DNA of 64,000 nucleotides from Paenibacillus harenae. Its GTDB lineage: Bacteria; Bacillota; Bacilli; Paenibacillales; Paenibacillaceae. Both the position numbers and the translations under genes were made by a program. The DNA lies in assembly GCF_030812415.1 (NCBI RefSeq), contig NZ_JAUSST010000003.1, positions 434,001-498,000 of the forward strand, given 5' to 3'. Positions 36,815-46,169 of the stretch are shown piece by piece. Position 1 is the first letter of the stretch; each line of letters begins with the position of its first letter. Below the pieces are notes generated by a model, which worked only from the letters and a program-made list of their open reading frames with translations, was not told the origin of the DNA and searched no databases.

Positions 36815-38419
36815 ATGAAAAAAGCAGGGTCGATTGCCCTTAGCGTCATGCTGAGCGCCGGGTTGCTGCTCTCCGCTTGCGGGGGCAACAATGAGAACAA
36901 CGACAAAGAAGCGCCAAGTGCAGAGATCAACAAAGAAGGGCTGCCGATCGTGAATGAGAAAGTAACGTTGTCGATCGTGTCGCCGAAGGCTCAGCTCGCT
37001 CCGGAATATAGTGAGATGGAAATTTTCAAACGGCTTGAAACCGACACGAACGTCCATATTGAATGGAACAATATTCCGGATACCGACTATGGCGAGAAGA
37101 AAAACTTGCTGCTGGCAAGCGGCGATCTGCCGGATGCGTTCTACGCTTCGCAATTTTCCGATTATGAGCTTATTACTTACGGAGAAGACGGCACCATCAT
37201 TCCGCTCGAGGAGCTGATCGACGAGTACGCTCCGAATTTGAAAAAACTGCTTGAAGAAAGACCGGACGTCAAAGCAGCCATCACGGCTCCGAACGGGCAT
37301 ATCTACGGCTTGCCGACTTGGGAGGAGAACGAGCTCGGTACGAACCCGTTCTTCCACGCCATTAATACGGAATGGCTGAACAAGCTGAATCTGAAATTCC
37401 CGGAAACGCTTGACGAGTATACGGAAGCGCTTGTTGCTTTCAAGACGCTCGATCCGAACGGCAACGGCAAGGCGGACGAAGTGCCGCTCAGCTTCATGCA
37501 TATGCAATGGTGCATGGATATCGGCGGGCTGTTCGGAGCCTTCGGCATGCCGGACAATCTGGAGCATCGCATCGTGCGCGACGGCAAAGTGATCTTCACG
37601 GCTACGCAGCCGCAGTACAAGGATGCGCTGACTTATTTCAACGAGAAATGGTATAAACAAGGACTTATCGATCCGGAATCGTTCACGCAGGACGCTCCGC
37701 AATATTTGGCCAAAGGCAAGACGCCGGAGCCGACGCTCGGCTCCTATGTATGGTGGGAAATCGAGGAGGTCGTCGGTACGGAGCAATCGAAAAACTACGC
37801 GCTCGTTCCGCCTCTAACCGGTCCTAACGGCGACAAAACGATCGGCCGCGGCAACGGCGGCGGACCGGGACGCAACGCATTCGTCATTACGAAGGAAAAC
37901 GAGAATCCGGAAGTGACGATGCGCTGGATCGATCAGCAGTATGAGCCGTACATGGCGGCGCAAATTCACTGGGGACCGATCGGCATTATTTACGAGAAGG
38001 ATGCCAGCGGCAAGCTGGTCAACCTCCCTCTTGAGGTAGGCGTATCGATGGGCGAATTCCGCCAGAAGGTCGCTCCTAACGGCGCGGGCGTCATTACGAA
38101 GGACCACTTCAAGACGATCGTCGACATGGAACCGCGCGCGCAGCAGCGGAAGAAGGATCTGGAGCAATACTACGAGCCGTTCATGGAAAAGGAAAACTAT
38201 CCGACGATTTTCTTCGAGCCGGAAGAGCTTGATACGATCAACCAAATCGAACCGGAGCTGATAAAATACGTCAACACGCAAAGAGCGAAGTTTATCGTCG
38301 ACGGCGTAACGGATGCGGAATGGGACGGCTATGTGAAGAAGGTCGAGGACATGGGTCTTAGCAAGCTGATGACGATCTACCAAACGGCGCTGGACAGATA
38401 TAAAGAAGCTCAAAAATAA
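36815..38419 (+). CDS. Extracellular solute-binding lipoprotein (fructan operon)
   Basis: 534 aa with signal peptide and lipobox LLSAC, then an Asn/Glu-rich linker. LplA-type binding protein with the Ca-binding-like DPNGNGKADEVPLSF near residue 215 and the aromatic VWWEIEEVVG region. AAAGGGAGG ribosome site. It delivers substrate to the two permeases upstream; the two GH32 enzymes downstream point to fructo-oligosaccharides, levan or inulin fragments. Confidence 0.92.
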   Translation: MKKAGSIALSVMLSAGLLLSACGGNNENNDKEAPSAEINKEGLPIVNEKVTLSIVSPKAQLAPEYSEMEIFKRLETDTNVHIEWNNIPDTDYGEKKNLLLASGDLPDAFYASQFSDYELITYGEDGTIIPLEELIDEYAPNLKKLLEERPDVKAAITAPNGHIYGLPTWEENELGTNPFFHAINTEWLNKLNLKFPETLDEYTEALVAFKTLDPNGNGKADEVPLSFMHMQWCMDIGGLFGAFGMPDNLEHRIVRDGKVIFTATQPQYKDALTYFNEKWYKQGLIDPESFTQDAPQYLAKGKTPEPTLGSYVWWEIEEVVGTEQSKNYALVPPLTGPNGDKTIGRGNGGGPGRNAFVITKENENPEVTMRWIDQQYEPYMAAQIHWGPIGIIYEKDASGKLVNLPLEVGVSMGEFRQKVAPNGAGVITKDHFKTIVDMEPRAQQRKKDLEQYYEPFMEKENYPTIFFEPEELDTINQIEPELIKYVNTQRAKFIVDGVTDAEWDGYVKKVEDMGLSKLMTIYQTALDRYKEAQK

Positions 38420-38489
38420 TAGGGACTGACTGAAGACGGAGCATTTGGATCCGAATGTTCCGTCGACGTCATTAGGGAGAGAGAACCGA

Positions 38490-40013
38490 ATGAAGCAAAC
38501 GCAAACGTATAACCACCCTTTACGGCCTCAATTTCATTTTACGCCCGAGACCCATTGGTTGAACGATCCGAACGGCATGGTGTATTTCGATGGCGAGTAT
38601 CATTTGTTCTATCAGCATCACCCGGGGAGCACGGTGTGGGGACCGATGCACTGGGGTCATGCGATAAGCCGCGATCTTGTTCGCTGGGAGCATCTGCCGA
38701 TCGCGCTTTATCCCGATCATAACGGCTTTATTTTCTCCGGGAGCGCAGTCGTGGATTGGCAGGACACGAGCGGGTTTTTTGACGGCGGCGCAGGACTTGT
38801 CGCGATCTATACGCAAACGGAGATGATAGAAGGCACGGACGAATCGAAGCAGCGCCAAAGCATCGCCTACAGCCGGGATAACGGCCGAACTTGGACGCCG
38901 TATGCAGGCAATCCCGTACTGACGGACGAGAGCTATCCCGACTTCCGCGATCCGAAAGTATTCTGGCACGAGGCATCGAAGCGATGGGTCATGGTGCTGG
39001 CGGCAGGAGATCGGTTATTCCTCTACACATCCGCCGATTTGTTGGACTGGACGTTCGCAAGCGAATTCGGCGCTGCCGAAGGGTCGCATGACGGCGTCTG
39101 GGAATGCCCCGATCTGTTCGCCTTGCCGGTCGATGGCGTGAATGGCAGCGAGAAGTGGGTGATGATCGTAAGCATCGGCGACAACGAGCAGATGCCCGAA
39201 GGTTCCCGCACGCAATATTTCATCGGGGAATTCGACGGCAAAACTTTCGTGAACGACAATGCGCCGGATACGATTCTATGGATGGATCACGGCCGCGACA
39301 ACTATGCAGGCGTGACGTGGTCGGATGCGCCGGGCAATGGCGATGATCGTCTGCTGATCGGCTGGATGAACAATTGGAAATATGCGAACCTCATTCCGAC
39401 CGTCGAATGGCGCGGCGCGATGACCTTGCCTCGCAAGCTGTCGCTGGAGCATCGGGCAGGAGGGATTCGCCTGATCCAGCACACGCCGGATGCGCTAAAC
39501 GAACTTCGTCTTGGCGGAACCGAATGGAGTGATTTAACGGTACAACCGGGCGACAACCTGCCGCTTGCGGAGCAAGGCGAACTGCTTGAGCTGGCTGTGG
39601 AATTCGAGCTAGGAGCGGCAAGCGAATTTGGGTTCAAGCTCAAATCCGGCATGCACAATGACGAAGAATATGAAACGATCGTTGGCTACGATGCATCGGC
39701 CGGCGAGTTGTTTATCGATAGATCGAGAGCGGGCGAGTCGGCGTTTCATCCTCAGTTCGCATGCAAGCATGGCGCGCCGCTTGGGGCATCGAACGGGCGA
39801 ATCATGCTGCGCATGTGGGTTGACCGGTCGTCGCTCGAGCTGTTCGCTGACGATGGCGCACTCGTAATGACCGACCAGCTGTTCCCTCATGCCGGCAACG
39901 ATCGTATCGAGCTTTATGCGGTAGGCGGAAGTGTACGCGTTGTGACGCTGCAGCTCTATCCGCTGCAATCCGTCTATGCCGAGTCCATGATCAAAGAGAC
40001 GGTAGGAAAATAG
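38490..40013 (+). CDS. GH32 beta-fructosidase (sucrose/levan/inulin hydrolase)
   Basis: 507 aa from the ATG at 38490 (AGGGAGAGAG site). No signal peptide, so it works on imported fructo-oligosaccharides. Five-bladed propeller with all three catalytic acids: nucleophile D26 in HWLNDPNGMVYFDGEYHLFYQ (shown here only as the WLNDPNG motif region), stabiliser D154 in FRDPKV, and acid/base E205 in WECPDLF. The C-terminal beta-sandwich runs from about residue 350 with LRMWVDRSSLELFADDG. Hydrolyses terminal beta-fructosyl bonds, releasing fructose for the kinase at 42333. Confidence 0.93.
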   Translation: MKQTQTYNHPLRPQFHFTPETHWLNDPNGMVYFDGEYHLFYQHHPGSTVWGPMHWGHAISRDLVRWEHLPIALYPDHNGFIFSGSAVVDWQDTSGFFDGGAGLVAIYTQTEMIEGTDESKQRQSIAYSRDNGRTWTPYAGNPVLTDESYPDFRDPKVFWHEASKRWVMVLAAGDRLFLYTSADLLDWTFASEFGAAEGSHDGVWECPDLFALPVDGVNGSEKWVMIVSIGDNEQMPEGSRTQYFIGEFDGKTFVNDNAPDTILWMDHGRDNYAGVTWSDAPGNGDDRLLIGWMNNWKYANLIPTVEWRGAMTLPRKLSLEHRAGGIRLIQHTPDALNELRLGGTEWSDLTVQPGDNLPLAEQGELLELAVEFELGAASEFGFKLKSGMHNDEEYETIVGYDASAGELFIDRSRAGESAFHPQFACKHGAPLGASNGRIMLRMWVDRSSLELFADDGALVMTDQLFPHAGNDRIELYAVGGSVRVVTLQLYPLQSVYAESMIKETVGK

Positions 40014-40030
40014 GCAGAGGGGGAGCAATA

Positions 40031-42301
40031 ATGGTTCAAAAGGAAGATAAGGCCGCGCTGGATGGCGATATGATCGCCTATTGGCCGCTTGACGAGGCTG
40101 ACGGGATAACGGCGCTGGATATCGTCAGCGGACGGCAAGACGATATCGCTTATGCGCTACTGGATGCGAGGTTCACGGAAGCTGCGAATCCGAAGCGCGT
40201 CCAAGGCATTCGCGGCAGCGCCTTGCTGTTCGACGGCTATTCGACCTGGATCAGCCGTCCGGCGGATGACGTCGATCAGCCGCTGGACGCGCTAACGATT
40301 ATGGCTTGGGTAGCTCCGCGCTCTTACGAGTGGGGAGAGGATCGGCGACTCTCGGCGATCGTGAACCGGCATGACCGGGAAGCGAAAGAAGGCTTTATAC
40401 TCGGCATGTACCGGCATGGCTCATGGTCTTTCCAGCTTGGCATCGAAGGGCGCTGGGTCGAGCTGTGGTGCGAGGATCAGCCTCTTGAGAAGGGCAAGTG
40501 GTCGCATGTGGCGGCTACCTTCGACAGGAAGGAATCAATGATGAGGCTATATCTGAACGGCGTTCAGGTAGCCGCTCATCCTACGCCGGCGAATGCGCCG
40601 ATTACAGCTTGCGGGAGCGATCTGCTGATCGGCCGGAACAATCAGGCCAAGGTGCTGGCGGAAGCGTTCCGCCATCATCTATTCGGCGGGCTAATGGACG
40701 AGGTGAAGCTGTACCGCCGCGCCTTGACGGCTGAGGAGATCGCTTCGGATGTCGAGCAGGATCTTGCGCCTTACGGCGGGATCATACCGGCAATCGCGGA
40801 AGCGGATATTTTTCTCGACCGCGCACCGCTGCGGAAGGATCGGCATCGCCCTCAGTACCATGCGAGTCCGCCGGCGCATTGGATGAACGAGCCGCATGCC
40901 CCGATTTATTTTGAAGGCAAATATCATCTTTTCTATCAGCATAATCCGCAAGGACCATATTGGGCGCAAATTCATTGGGGCCATTGGGTGAGCGGCGATA
41001 TGGTGCATTGGCGGGACTTGCCGGTCGCTCTTGCGCCTGAGAAGGGCGCGGTCGATCCCGATGGCGTCTGGTCGGGAAGCGCCGCTTATGACGAGAACGG
41101 CGTGCCGGCGCTATTCTTCACGGCGGGCGACGACAGCGCGTCCCCTAATCAGCGGGTCGGATTGGCCCGCAGCACGTTTCTGCAGGACGGCGACAGCGAC
41201 CTAGCGAAGTGGGTGAAGCATCCTCTCCCCTTAATCGTGCAGGAGAAGGGACAGGGCATGTTCGGCGACTTCCGCGATCCGTTCGTATGGAAGGAAGGCG
41301 AGCTATGGTATCTGTTAATCGGCTCGGGCACGGACGGCCGAGGAGGAACGGCGTTGGCCTACACGTCGCGCAATATGACGGATTGGTCATATAAGGGCGA
41401 GTTCTGCACGGCGGATCCGTCCGTCTATCCGTATCTAGGCAATATGTGGGAGCTGCCCGTGCTGCTGCCGCTGGGCAACAATAGCGAAGGCATTGAGAAG
41501 CATGTATTTCTCATCAGTCCTCTTGGACCGGGGGCAGATGTAGAAGTGTTCTATTGGATCGGGACATTCGACCGCGAGGCGTTTCGTTTCAAACCCGATC
41601 ACGAAGAGCCGCAGCTCATCGATGTCGGCGACTTCCATTTTACGGGGCCAAGCGGCATGGTCGATCCGAGGACGGGGCGCAATATCGTGTTCACGATCGC
41701 GCAGGGCGAACGAACGCCGCAGGCGGATTATGATTCGGGCTGGGCGCATAATGCAGGCTTGCCGGTCAGCTTGTCGCTACGGAAGGACGGACAGCTTGGC
41801 ATTGAGCCGATCGAGGAGCTGCAGTCGCTGCGCTGCGATCATCTGGTATCGTTAACGAACGTGACGATTGCAGAGGTCAATGAGCGGCTAGCCAATGTAA
41901 AGGGCGATATGTTAGAAGTTGTCTTCGAGCTCGAAGAGGCGGTCGAGGAACGTATAGGGCTTCACGTTAGGCGATCGCCGAATGGGGAAGAAGAAACGCT
42001 TATTTACTATAATAGGAAGGATGCTGAGTTCGGCGTGGATCGTACGAAGACGACGCTCGATCCCGAAGCTCGCTCGAGGGGCGTGCAGAGCGGACGGTTG
42101 GAGCTGGCGGAAGAAGCGCTGCGTCTCCGGGTTTACTTGGACCGTTCAATGATCGAGGCTTACGCGAACGGACGGAAAAGCCTGACGACGAGGGCGTACC
42201 CGAGCCGAGTGGATGCGCTTGGCTTGCAGCTATCGGGCAAACCTTCCATAATAATAAAGTCGATTGATATTTGGAAGATGTCGTCCGTATACGAAACTTA
42301 A
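40031..42301 (+). CDS. LamG-GH32 fusion with Glu at the nucleophile position
   Basis: 756 aa, no signal peptide. Residues about 10-240 are a LamG/concanavalin-like domain (MIAYWPLDEADG; WSHVAATFDRKESMMRLYLNG; GLMDEVKLYRRALTAEEI). GH32 follows from about 275. The usual WLNDPNG is replaced by WMNEPHAP, putting Glu287 where the nucleophilic Asp should be; D416 in FRDPF and E474 in WELPV fill the other two positions. It may be a divergent fructan hydrolase or transferase, or a subfamily using Glu. Operon position between a normal GH32 and a fructokinase supports a role in fructan breakdown. Confidence 0.87.
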   Translation: MVQKEDKAALDGDMIAYWPLDEADGITALDIVSGRQDDIAYALLDARFTEAANPKRVQGIRGSALLFDGYSTWISRPADDVDQPLDALTIMAWVAPRSYEWGEDRRLSAIVNRHDREAKEGFILGMYRHGSWSFQLGIEGRWVELWCEDQPLEKGKWSHVAATFDRKESMMRLYLNGVQVAAHPTPANAPITACGSDLLIGRNNQAKVLAEAFRHHLFGGLMDEVKLYRRALTAEEIASDVEQDLAPYGGIIPAIAEADIFLDRAPLRKDRHRPQYHASPPAHWMNEPHAPIYFEGKYHLFYQHNPQGPYWAQIHWGHWVSGDMVHWRDLPVALAPEKGAVDPDGVWSGSAAYDENGVPALFFTAGDDSASPNQRVGLARSTFLQDGDSDLAKWVKHPLPLIVQEKGQGMFGDFRDPFVWKEGELWYLLIGSGTDGRGGTALAYTSRNMTDWSYKGEFCTADPSVYPYLGNMWELPVLLPLGNNSEGIEKHVFLISPLGPGADVEVFYWIGTFDREAFRFKPDHEEPQLIDVGDFHFTGPSGMVDPRTGRNIVFTIAQGERTPQADYDSGWAHNAGLPVSLSLRKDGQLGIEPIEELQSLRCDHLVSLTNVTIAEVNERLANVKGDMLEVVFELEEAVEERIGLHVRRSPNGEEETLIYYNRKDAEFGVDRTKTTLDPEARSRGVQSGRLELAEEALRLRVYLDRSMIEAYANGRKSLTTRAYPSRVDALGLQLSGKPSIIIKSIDIWKMSSVYET

Positions 42302-42332
42302 CGACATCATGATATGAAGGAGAGATTAGGTT

Positions 42333-43214
42333 ATGCGAATAGGTGCGATAGAAGCGGGCGGAACGAAGTTCGTCTGCGGAATAGGCGACGAGAATGGCGC
42401 CGTCTCGGATCGAATCAGCTTTCCGACCGGGCAGCCGGAGGAGACGCTTGCACAGGCGATTGCTTATTTTAACGACAAGGGCGTGGAGGCAATCGGCGTC
42501 GGAAGCTTCGGGCCGCTCAACCTTGATCCACGCAGCGCGCAGTACGGCTGCGTGACGACGACGCCGAAGCCGAGTTGGTCGGGGTTCGACTTTCTCGGCG
42601 CGCTGCGAGCGAAATTCGACGTGCCGCTTGGCTGGGACACGGACGTTAATGCGGCTGCCTACGGCGAGGCCAAGTGGGGAGCGGCAAGAGGACTCGACAG
42701 CTGCGTCTATTACACGATCGGGACAGGCATCGGCGTCGGCGTCTATGCCGAGGGTAAGCCGGTTCACGGTCTCGTTCATCCAGAGGGCGGCCATATATTG
42801 ACCCGTCGCCATGGGGATGACCGCTTCGAGGGCTGCTGCCCTTATCACGGCGATTGCCTGGAAGGAATGGCGGCCGGTCCGGCCATCGAGAAGCGCTGGG
42901 GCGTGAAAGGAAGCGAGCTGCCGGAGGGCCATGAGGCGTGGGCGATGGAGGCCTATTACATCGGGCAGTCCCTGACCTCCACGATTCTACTTCTCTCACC
43001 CGAGAAAATTATACTCGGAGGCGGCGTCATGCATCAGCGGCAGCTGTTTCCGCTCATTCGCGCCGAGGTGCAGCGGAATTTGAACGGGTATGTGAGCGCG
43101 GAGCCGCTGCTTAGCGGTATCGAGGGCTATATCGTCCCGCCGGGCCTTGGAGACAATGCAGGATTATCCGGTGCGCTCGCGCTAGGATTGAAAGCGTTGA
43201 ATCAGGCGAATTAA
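42333..43214 (+). CDS. Fructokinase, ROK family
   Basis: 293 aa sugar kinase phosphorylating fructose to fructose-6-phosphate. ATP site MRIGAIEAGGTKFVCGIG at the N-terminus, second phosphate motif YYTIGTGIGVGVYAEG, substrate region DTDVNAAAYGE, and the zinc cluster HPEGGH...CCPYHGDCLEG expected for ROK kinases. GAAGGAGAG ribosome site. Last gene of the fructan operon. Confidence 0.93.
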   Translation: MRIGAIEAGGTKFVCGIGDENGAVSDRISFPTGQPEETLAQAIAYFNDKGVEAIGVGSFGPLNLDPRSAQYGCVTTTPKPSWSGFDFLGALRAKFDVPLGWDTDVNAAAYGEAKWGAARGLDSCVYYTIGTGIGVGVYAEGKPVHGLVHPEGGHILTRRHGDDRFEGCCPYHGDCLEGMAAGPAIEKRWGVKGSELPEGHEAWAMEAYYIGQSLTSTILLLSPEKIILGGGVMHQRQLFPLIRAEVQRNLNGYVSAEPLLSGIEGYIVPPGLGDNAGLSGALALGLKALNQAN

Positions 43215-43224
43215 GGAATGCCGT

Positions 43225-44028
43225 TCATCGTCTTTCCTTGCGGTAGCCGCTTGGGCTAACCGCCTGCCACTTGCGGAACTGATTAATAAAATGATTGTAG
43301 TTCTGATAGCCGACGTCGTACGCGATGTCGGCTAAGCTTCTATCCGTATGCTCCAACAGCAGCGCGGCTTGGCGGGTTCGCATTTGGTTCAGCGTATCGA
43401 TGATCGATAATCCGGTGCTCTCTTTGAAAAGATGGGACAGCCGCGATGGAGAGAGCTGAACCGCTGCCGCCAGCTCATCGATCTTAATCGGCTCGCGCAT
43501 GCCTTGCGAGATGCGATTCAACGTCTCCTCCACGCGGCTGTCGAAATGCTGCTTCCGTCTGCGTGCGAGCAGGATGAGAACCTCGCTAAGAGATGCCAAG
43601 CAAAGCTCGTTCCAATAGCTGCTGCGTTCCCTGGAATCCGTTAAAACTCGCGAGAACGCCCGATAAATCCGCTTTCGTGCGGAATCCCCCGCAACCGTTT
43701 CGTTAAACAGCTTAACTTCCGGCAGCAGATTCGCCTGTATCGCATGATCGGGAAAATGCGCCCACATAAAGTGCCAGCGCATGCCCTTTGCCGTACCGTA
43801 TCGATGAGGCGTTCCCGGTCTCAAGACAGTGACATCGCCTGGCTTGCAGCTGATTTCCTCTCCGGGAATATGGAAGTACCCTTCACCCCCAAGCGTATAC
43901 GTAATTAGCCAATCGCCCATGCCGGCAGGACGGACGGCCGCATAGGTATCCGGCTCGTCGAAATGGCCGGACAACACGATGCCCGCAGCAGAGCCGTTGT
44001 ACTCGGCTGGAACATTTAATTTACGCAT
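43225..44028 (-). CDS. AraC-family transcriptional regulator
   Basis: 267 aa from the ATG at 44028; an ATG at 44040 is the alternative. N-terminal cupin sensor (GDWLITYTLGGEGYFHIPG; GDVTVLRPGTPHRYG), C-terminal AraC double helix-turn-helix at about 170-265 (KIDELAAAVQLSPSRLSHLF; DIAYDVGYQNYNHFINQF). Divergent from the PhyH gene, which it probably controls. It ends only 10 nt from the fructokinase stop on the other strand, with no clear terminator between. Confidence 0.92.
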   Translation of the reverse strand: MRKLNVPAEYNGSAAGIVLSGHFDEPDTYAAVRPAGMGDWLITYTLGGEGYFHIPGEEISCKPGDVTVLRPGTPHRYGTAKGMRWHFMWAHFPDHAIQANLLPEVKLFNETVAGDSARKRIYRAFSRVLTDSRERSSYWNELCLASLSEVLILLARRRKQHFDSRVEETLNRISQGMREPIKIDELAAAVQLSPSRLSHLFKESTGLSIIDTLNQMRTRQAALLLEHTDRSLADIAYDVGYQNYNHFINQFRKWQAVSPSGYRKERR

Positions 44029-44202
44029 GGCAGCCTTCATCTCCCTAAGCTTAGAAATCGATATGCATAGCATAACGCCGTTTGCACGGAAAAACTAGTC
44101 GGATAGCAGAATTGTGTGAGAAGTGAGCATCATTGTTACTTCAACGCCGAGCTCCTATTTCCTATACTGAAAGCATCACAGGAAACGATGGAGGGGTACA
44201 CA

Positions 44203-45012
44203 ATGAGCGCAGCTTTACGGGCATTAACTCAGGAGCAAAAACAGTTTTTCGAGGAGCAAGGCTATCTGATTGTAAAAGGCTTGTTTAAGCCGGAGGAGCT
44301 TGCCGAGATCGAGACGACCTTCGAGGATATTAGCCATCAGACGATCCCGGGATATTTCGAGCCTAAGCTGAATGCCGAAGTAACAGATCCGTTGACCCGT
44401 TATCCGCGCGTCATGCATCCGCATCGGTTCAACGAGACGGCCAAGCGTTATATGCTGCACGAGCCCGTGCTGGCGATATTGGCGGACTTGTACGGTGCGG
44501 AAGCTTACGCCGCGCAAAGCATGTTCTACTACAAGCCGCCGGGCTCGCGGGGGCAAGCGCTGCATCAGGATAATTTCTACCTGCAGGTTGAACCCGGAAA
44601 CTGTATTGCGGCTTGGACAGCAGTCGATGCAGCGGACGAGGAGAATGGAGGCTTGCTCGTCGTTCCGAAGACGAATGAATACGAAATCGTATGTCCTGAC
44701 ATCGCCGACTCCAAGGAGTCGTTCACGACGCATTACGTGAAGCCGCCGAAGGAAGGGAAAGCAATGCCGGCCGTTATGGGCAAAGGAGATGTGCTGTTCT
44801 TCAATGGCAACCTCATCCATGGCTCATACCGCAACAAGTCGAAGGATCGTTTCCGCCGCGCGTTCATTTGCCATTATGCGAACCAATCGGCTACGAAGAT
44901 TTCCCACTACTACAAGCCTTTGTACCGCGCCGACGGATCGGAGGTTATTTTGGAGGACAATACGGATGGGGGTCCTTGCGGTGTTGAATTCGAGAACGTC
45001 TACCCGCACTGA
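44203..45012 (+). CDS. Phytanoyl-CoA dioxygenase (PhyH) family oxygenase
   Basis: 269 aa from the ATG at 44203 after GGAGGGG. Fe(II)/2-oxoglutarate-type double-stranded beta-helix. The metal triad is visible: His and Asp in LHQDNFYLQ and His in NLIHGSYRN, with an RAFICHY arginine suited to 2-oxoglutarate. The bacterial substrates of this family are mostly unknown. It overlaps the TIM-barrel gene downstream and is divergent from an AraC regulator, so a small-molecule (sugar or polyol) oxidation is plausible but unproven. Confidence 0.88.
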   Translation: MSAALRALTQEQKQFFEEQGYLIVKGLFKPEELAEIETTFEDISHQTIPGYFEPKLNAEVTDPLTRYPRVMHPHRFNETAKRYMLHEPVLAILADLYGAEAYAAQSMFYYKPPGSRGQALHQDNFYLQVEPGNCIAAWTAVDAADEENGGLLVVPKTNEYEIVCPDIADSKESFTTHYVKPPKEGKAMPAVMGKGDVLFFNGNLIHGSYRNKSKDRFRRAFICHYANQSATKISHYYKPLYRADGSEVILEDNTDGGPCGVEFENVYPH

Positions 45013-45874
45013 TTGGGAGAAGCCAACGCTAGCCGTTCATATGTCTTGGTGGGGGATGAGCGGTCTGGGCGAAGGGGGACGAGAATGGACGCTTGAAGAG
45101 AGGTTCGGGAAGATCGCCGAGGCTGGCTTCGACGGCATTGACGGCTTCATCCCCGCGCCTGAAGAAGAGGCGGAGTGGCGCAGGCTGCTTGCCAAGTACG
45201 ATCTAGCGCTCAGCGTCAACGCTTATCCGAAGACGGCGGCCGATTTGGAACGGTTTTTGCAGCAGGTTCGCGCTTACGATGGCGACGTATCGTTCATCAA
45301 CGCGCAAGTGATGACGCCGTTCTTGATCGACGAGCCTGCCGTATCGCTGCTGGGGGAGCTGAAGCGTCTCGAAGAGAAGCACGCCCTTCCCGTCCATATC
45401 GAAACGCATCGCGGTACGATTACGCAAGACCTGATCCGCACGGTGGGTTATGTCCGGCGTTTAGGCGGGCTGCCGCTTACGATCGATTTTTCCCACTATG
45501 TCGTCGCCGGAGAGCTTCATACGATCTCCGGTGAGGCGGAGGAGCTGCTCGGGGAGCTGCTTGTCCATACCGCGGGCATTCATGCGCGCGTCTCGAACGG
45601 CGAGCAGGTGCAGGTGAGCATCGGCGACGAAGGCGAGCATCCGATGGTACCGCATTATAAGCGCTGGTGGAAGGATGGCATGAAGCACTGGCTGCAGACG
45701 CGGAACAAGCAGGCTGCCGCGCTGACGGCCGTGTGCGAGCTGGGCCCGGCCGGTTATGCGATAACAATCGACGAGTATGCGGGACGAACGCGGGAAATAA
45801 GCGACCGATGGCAGCAATCGCTGCTGCTCAAGGATATATTGCGTCAAGCCTGGTCGGAGGCGTTAAGCGAATAG
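44966..45874 (+). CDS. TIM-barrel sugar phosphate isomerase/epimerase
   Basis: Xylose-isomerase-like AP-endonuclease-2 fold. The barrel starts at LAVHMSWWGMSGLGEGG and shows GFDGIDGF, VSFINAQVMTPF, LPVHIETHRGT, LPLTIDFSHYVVAGE and CELGPAGYAIT, with His/Glu/Asp metal-ligand candidates. I start at the ATG at 44966, which has GGAGG 9 nt upstream and overlaps the PhyH gene by 47 nt. The ATG at 45041 without a ribosome site would give a protein of 277 aa. Tight coupling with the PhyH oxygenase suggests consecutive steps in one pathway. Confidence 0.8.
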   Translation: MGVLAVLNSRTSTRTDWEKPTLAVHMSWWGMSGLGEGGREWTLEERFGKIAEAGFDGIDGFIPAPEEEAEWRRLLAKYDLALSVNAYPKTAADLERFLQQVRAYDGDVSFINAQVMTPFLIDEPAVSLLGELKRLEEKHALPVHIETHRGTITQDLIRTVGYVRRLGGLPLTIDFSHYVVAGELHTISGEAEELLGELLVHTAGIHARVSNGEQVQVSIGDEGEHPMVPHYKRWWKDGMKHWLQTRNKQAAALTAVCELGPAGYAITIDEYAGRTREISDRWQQSLLLKDILRQAWSEALSE

Positions 45875-45885
45875 CGGTAGTTGGT

Positions 45886-45937
45886 AGAACTGTCCCGTGG
45901 CGATGAAGCTGCGAGACGGTTCTTTTTTGTTTTTTTA
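45886..45937 (+). terminator. Terminator of the PhyH/TIM-barrel operon
   Basis: AGAACTGTC at 45886-45894 pairs with GACGGTTCT at 45915-45923 (one G-T pair), followed by a long T-run. Confidence 0.75.
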
Positions 45938-45960
45938 AAAAATAGGAGGAGAAAAAAATT

Positions 45961-46005
45961 ATGGCAAGCTTGAAGCCAAATCGCGGCCTCCAGCGTTTAA
46001 TGTAG
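45961..46005 (+). CDS. Possible 14-residue microprotein or leader peptide
   Basis: ATG at 45961 is preceded by a near-perfect TAGGAGGAG site with 9-nt spacing and reads MASLKPNRGLQRLM before TAG. The ribosome site is among the best in the window, yet the frame is tiny and no family is known to me. It could be a leader peptide, a real microprotein, or the start of a decayed gene. The HesB-like gene begins 165 nt later. Confidence 0.35.
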   Translation: MASLKPNRGLQRLM

Positions 46006-46169
46006 TACTAAGCGATTATGTCCATTCTTGCGCAAGCGGAAGCCGAGGATTGACAGGACGGCGTTAATTCGCAATGATGGATGATAATAGATCGATAACA
46101 TCATCAATAAACGAATAGAAGAACGATATCCATGCAATCCGGATTGAACACGATAAGGAGCTGACAACG

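Noticed and set aside
42000..42932. 310-codon minus-strand frame across GH32 and fructokinase genes
   Set aside because: Spans two genuine genes with clear catalytic motifs; the translation has no recognisable domain.
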